A stretch of 8,948 bases of DNA from an uncultured Lachnospiraceae bacterium. Its GTDB lineage: Bacteria > Bacillota > Clostridia > Lachnospirales > Lachnospiraceae. Of the stretch, positions 5,852 through 8,948 are shown piece by piece (the stretch's first letter is position 1; each line of letters starts with the position of its first letter). Location of the stretch: assembly GCA_947175305.1 (NCBI GenBank), contig CAMWMO010000028.1, positions 1 to 8,948 on the forward strand, given 5' to 3'. The position numbers and the translations under genes were made by a program. A model generated the notes under the pieces. It worked only from the letters and a program-made list of their open reading frames with translations. It was not told the DNA's origin and searched no databases.

Positions 5852-7306
5852 ATGACTAAAGAGCAATATAGAACTGCCAATGCTAAAATTTTTCCGGTTG
5901 TTATGATCATACTGGGGTACTTTTTGATCACGTTTATCCTGGCTGTCCTGTCAGGCGGAGGCAATCTAAGGATATGGGTACAGATCGGTTTCACCATTGT
6001 TGCTATTCTTCTCAGCATCTTTGCTCTTATCAAAGGCAGAGAAACCAAATCCGGCGCCGTAACCATGATGACCTCCTGTGCCGTTGCCTATGTAACGATT
6101 GTCCTGTTAAACAGTAACTCCGGCGTATTTACATATGTATTTGCCCTGATCATTACCTCCATGGCTTTTATGAATATGAGGTTGGTGGTTTTGGCAAATG
6201 TCGTGGCCATCATTGCCAATCTGCTGCGCATTGTAATCTATCGTAGCAGCGATGGCTCCTACATGAACCAATCCATTATAGAAGTTTTTTCCCTGCTGTT
6301 AGTTGCCATTGCTTCCATCACAGTGACTCAACTGCGTCTTCGTTTTAACGAAGAAAATCAAGCATCCATTATGGCGGCCGCAAAAGCGCAGGAAGAAATG
6401 AACCAGACTATGGCGCAGGTGGCTGATGATATCGCTAAAAACTTTGAAGAAGCCATGAGGATGGTGGAGGAATTAAAACAAAATGTAGATACTTGTAATT
6501 TTGCTATGGGAAATATTGCGGACAGCACTGAAAGTACCGCCGAATCTATTCAGGCACAGGCTTCCATGTGCGTGGAGATCCGCGGAGCCTCTGACACGGC
6601 AGAGAGTGAGATCCGCTCTATGCTGGACTCCTCTGATAGAACCATGCAGACGATCACCGAGGGATCTGCCGAAATTCAAAAATTAAAAGAACAGGCAGAA
6701 AACGTTTCTAGTGCCAGCGATGCTACTGTTCAGGTGATCTCACAGCTGACTAGTCAGGTCAATAATGTGCAGGAGTTTATCGGCACGATTCTGAATATTG
6801 CCGGGCAGACCAATCTTCTTGCCCTGAACGCATCCATAGAAGCAGCAAGAGCCGGAGAAGCCGGTAAAGGCTTTGCTGTAGTGGCTGACGAGATCCGGGA
6901 ACTCTCTGAGCAGACTAAAAACGCTTCCAACAATATTACTGCCATCATCAACGACTTGAATGCGGGAGCACAGTCAGCCAATGACAGCATCGAGAAATCC
7001 GCCGCTTCTGTGCGCACGCAAAACGAAATGATTGAGAATATGCGCGGACGTTTTGATAATATTTATCAGGAAATGTCCGAACTGTCTTCCAACGTGAAAA
7101 AAACAGAGGAGAGCGTAAACGCCATCCTCACTTCCACCGAGACGATCTCGGAAAATATAACGCAGCTCTCCGCCACCAGCGAGGAAGTAGCTGCATCCTC
7201 CACCGAAGGCCTGCGCACCTCGGAGACCTCCGTGGAGAATATGAACTCTTGTAAAGAAATCTTAGGAGAGATTGCTTCTCTGGCATTAAGACTAAAAGCC
7301 AACTAA
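5852..7306 (+). CDS. Methyl-accepting chemotaxis protein, six-TM, no HAMP
   Basis: A 484-residue chemoreceptor that would signal to the CheA kinase through CheW. The N-terminal third is six closely packed hydrophobic segments (about 13-33, 41-61, 68-87, 91-108, 110-130, 141-160) with only short loops, so there is no extracellular ligand-binding domain. No HAMP linker follows; residues 165-215 lead straight into the coiled-coil signalling domain. The conserved hairpin tip is intact: [13 protein letters not shown] (329-341), with E336 at the Tsr E391 position, followed by [14 protein letters not shown]. Likely methylation sites are among Glu pairs near 441-452 ([12 protein letters not shown]). 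The C-terminus ends in LKAN without a CheR-tethering pentapeptide. AAGGGAGGT lies 8-9 nt before the ATG. It has its own promoter and no chemotaxis gene beside it, an orphan receptor. A membrane-embedded or cytoplasmic signal, such as a hydrophobic ligand or energy state, is inferred. Confidence 0.93.
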   Translation: MTKEQYRTANAKIFPVVMIILGYFLITFILAVLSGGGNLRIWVQIGFTIVAILLSIFALIKGRETKSGAVTMMTSCAVAYVTIVLLNSNSGVFTYVFALIITSMAFMNMRLVVLANVVAIIANLLRIVIYRSSDGSYMNQSIIEVFSLLLVAIASITVTQLRLRFNEENQASIMAAAKAQEEMNQTMAQVADDIAKNFEEAMRMVEELKQNVDTCNFAMGNIADSTESTAESIQAQASMCVEIRGASDTAESEIRSMLDSSDRTMQTITEGSAEIQKLKEQAENVSSASDATVQVISQLTSQVNNVQEFIGTILNIAGQTNLLALNASIEAARAGEAGKGFAVVADEIRELSEQTKNASNNITAIINDLNAGAQSANDSIEKSAASVRTQNEMIENMRGRFDNIYQEMSELSSNVKKTEESVNAILTSTETISENITQLSATSEEVAASSTEGLRTSETSVENMNSCKEILGEIASLALRLKAN

Positions 7307-7311
7307 GCAAT

Positions 7312-8277
7312 CTACCATTCTAACACCGCAGAGGCCCAGGTCAGCCCGCCGCCGAAACCGCTCATCGCGATTTTCATGCCGGGCTGCAGGAGGCCTTTCC
7401 GATTCATCTCATCTAACAGGATCGGCACACTGGCCGCCGAAATATTTCCACAATGATCCAGACTGATCGGGAACTTCTCTTCTGAAATATGCAGCCGCTT
7501 TGACACCGACTGTATGATTCGGATATTCGCCTGATGCAGAGCGAAATAGTCGATATCCTCCGCCGTAAGACCCGCCGCCTCAATGGTTTTCTGCAGGGAA
7601 GCCGGCACTGTTGTCACGGCAAACTTATAAACCTCCTGTCCATCCATATGAACATAGGAAAGCATCGGATCCGTCTCCACCAACGGATTATTGTTCGTAC
7701 GGTTCAGACAGGCGAGCACATCTCCTTTTACCCCATCGCTGCCCTGGTCAAAGGAAAGCATGCCGTATTTCTCATCACCTCGCACCACCGCCGCTCCGGC
7801 GCCGTCTCCAAAAAGCACACAGGTACCTCTATCCTTCCAGTCTATGATCTTAGAAAGAGTCTCCGCCCCCAGAATCAAAGCCGTGCGATAAAGTCCTGCC
7901 TGTATGTATGCATTCGTGATATTTAAAGCAAACATAAAGCCGGAGCACGCTGCATTGATGTCAAATGCAACTGCATTCTTCGCCCCGATGGCCGCCTGCA
8001 CTTCACAGGCACAGGCGGGGGTCACATAATCAGGAGACACCGTACCCAAAATGATCAGATCGATTTCATCCGCAGTTACACCGGCATTCTCCATAGCGCG
8101 TTTTGCCGCCTCTATCGACATGCTCGAAGTAGTTTCCTCCTTCACAAGGTGTCTGGCCCTGATACCGGTTCTGCTGCTGATCCACTCATCGGATGTGTCC
8201 ATGATCTTAGATAAATCGTCATTTGTCACCACTGTCTCCGGCAGACAGCTTCCCGTTCCTATGATTCTTGTTTTCAT
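7312..8277 (-). CDS. fabH: Beta-ketoacyl-ACP synthase III
   Basis: A 321-residue condensing enzyme that starts type II fatty-acid synthesis by joining acetyl-CoA (or a branched acyl-CoA) to malonyl-ACP, giving a 3-ketoacyl-ACP in the cytoplasm. The catalytic triad is complete: C111 in NAACSGF, H248 in HQANIRII and N278 in CGNISAAS. Also present are the N-terminal IIGTGSCLPE, the DEWISSRTGIR loop (30-40) that contacts CoA, the FGDGAGAAV segment (156-164) and the C-terminal GFGGGLTW (307-314). Full family length. The ATG at 8277 overlaps the stop of the upstream FabK-like gene as ATGA, with GGGAG just before it, so translation is coupled. It converges on the chemoreceptor gene, with 5 nt between stop codons and no separate terminator visible. 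A role in a specialised acyl pathway rather than bulk lipid synthesis cannot be excluded, since no acpP, fabD, fabG or fabF follows. Confidence 0.96.
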   Translation of the reverse strand: MKTRIIGTGSCLPETVVTNDDLSKIMDTSDEWISSRTGIRARHLVKEETTSSMSIEAAKRAMENAGVTADEIDLIILGTVSPDYVTPACACEVQAAIGAKNAVAFDINAACSGFMFALNITNAYIQAGLYRTALILGAETLSKIIDWKDRGTCVLFGDGAGAAVVRGDEKYGMLSFDQGSDGVKGDVLACLNRTNNNPLVETDPMLSYVHMDGQEVYKFAVTTVPASLQKTIEAAGLTAEDIDYFALHQANIRIIQSVSKRLHISEEKFPISLDHCGNISAASVPILLDEMNRKGLLQPGMKIAMSGFGGGLTWASAVLEW

Positions 8278-8948
8278 TTACTCCCACCACCCATTTCTTC
8301 CATGATATCTCTTACGTGCTCCAGATGCGTTGCCCGATAAGCATTCGCACCACAAAAAAGCAACGCATCATTCACCTTACCCTTCACCGCATTGATGAGA
8401 GCGTCCGTGATACAGTAGGGTGTATCCGTCACCTTACAGGTGCTGATGCAGAGATGGCATTTTTCGTGGGGAATCTGCCCCTCCTTTGCCCGTCTCATAA
8501 AAGGATTTAAGATCGCTCGTCCGGGCATTCCTACAGGACTCTGGACAATCACGATATCCTCCTTCTTCGCATCAATATAACTCTGCTTATAGGCTTCATC
8601 CGCGTCACACTCGTAGGTCGTGACAAAACGGGTCGCCATCTGCACACCTGATGCACCCATTTCCAGATAATGCTCCATATCTTCACGAGTGTAAACACCG
8701 CCCGCCATAACAACGGGAATATTCGTATCGTGCCCCGTTGCCACCTCGTTCACTTGATCAATGATCGCCCGCACCTCATCGTCATAGTGCAGACCCTCTA
8801 TATCCTGAAGCTGTTCCTTATGAAAGCCCAGATGCCCGCCCGCAAGCGGTCCCTCAATGACCACGGCATCGGGAAGCCTGTTATATTTTTTCCACCAGTA
8901 GCGCAGGATGACCTGCACAGACTTAAGGCTGGATACGATCGGCGCCAA
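8274..8948 (-). CDS. FabK/nitronate monooxygenase-family flavoprotein (5' part missing)
   Basis: The C-terminal 224 residues of a TIM-barrel FMN enzyme; the gene runs off the window edge, and the first codon seen (TTG) is internal. The region VVIEGPLAGGHLG (29-41 of the visible part) holds the conserved His (H39) that is catalytic in FabK and nitronate monooxygenases. PVVMAGGVYT and GASGVQMATRFV (78-109) form the FMN-phosphate site. FabK reduces enoyl-ACP with NAD(P)H in fatty-acid elongation; nitronate monooxygenases oxidise alkyl nitronates, and sequence alone does not separate them well. Coupling to fabH by an ATGA overlap favours a fatty-acid role. An unusual C-terminal cysteine set, C164-x2-C167-x3-C171-x7-C179, is absent from classical FabK as I know it and points to a clostridial subfamily of unproven function. 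Family call is firm, exact reaction not. Confidence 0.88.
   Translation of the reverse strand: MAPIVSSLKSVQVILRYWWKKYNRLPDAVVIEGPLAGGHLGFHKEQLQDIEGLHYDDEVRAIIDQVNEVATGHDTNIPVVMAGGVYTREDMEHYLEMGASGVQMATRFVTTYECDADEAYKQSYIDAKKEDIVIVQSPVGMPGRAILNPFMRRAKEGQIPHEKCHLCISTCKVTDTPYCITDALINAVKGKVNDALLFCGANAYRATHLEHVRDIMEEMGGGSK

Noticed and set aside
7534..8305. Plus-strand ORFs opposite fabH, up to 130 residues
   Set aside because: Antisense shadows of a complete FabH gene with all three catalytic residues; no ribosome binding sites or domain features.
1..8948. CRISPR array, insertion sequence, transposase, tRNA or rRNA gene
   Set aside because: No regularly spaced repeats, no DDE or recombinase motifs, no terminal inverted repeats and no tRNA cloverleaf were seen on reading both strands.

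Overview
The window looks like chromosome of an AT-leaning Gram-positive anaerobe of the Clostridia, most likely Lachnospiraceae-like. The evidence is strong AGGAGG-type ribosome binding sites, a FabH gene coupled to an FMN enoyl-reductase/nitronate-monooxygenase gene, a MacB/FtsX-type ABC pair of Firmicutes style, and a membrane chemoreceptor with no HAMP domain. This placement is inferred from gene types; no taxonomic marker is present.

Layout. (1) Bases 1-389 are AT-rich and hold no convincing gene, only short repeats and two tiny out-of-frame ORFs. (2) Bases 390-2321, minus strand, carry a compact AT-rich cluster. In transcription order it has a zinc-ribbon protein of unknown function, an unrecognised acidic 144-residue protein, a stand-alone EF-Tu domain-III-like protein, and a GNAT acetyltransferase. 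The spacing is 55 nt, a 29-nt overlap and 25 nt, so it is probably one operon. It looks like an accessory island. (3) Bases 2399-5711, plus strand, hold a two-gene ABC transporter: a MacB/LolD-type ATPase and a large permease with two FtsX units. Just upstream is a tandem CTGTAAG-N4-CTGTAAG direct repeat and an extended -10, the usual layout for an OmpR/PhoB-family response regulator. No regulator or kinase is in the window. (4) Bases 5757-7306, plus strand, hold a six-TM methyl-accepting chemotaxis protein with its own promoter. That promoter overlaps the probable terminator of the ABC operon. (5) Bases 7312-8948, minus strand, hold a FabK/nitronate-monooxygenase-family protein (cut by the window edge) and FabH. 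They are joined by an ATGA overlap and converge on the chemoreceptor gene with only 5 nt between stop codons.

The transporter, chemoreceptor and lipid genes look like ordinary chromosomal content with clearly higher GC. The composition shift falls in the divergent gap near 2330-2470. The least explained part is the left-hand cluster, where three small proteins lack an obvious function and their arrangement resembles an immunity or accessory gene array. This is an inference from gene style, and no toxin gene is visible.
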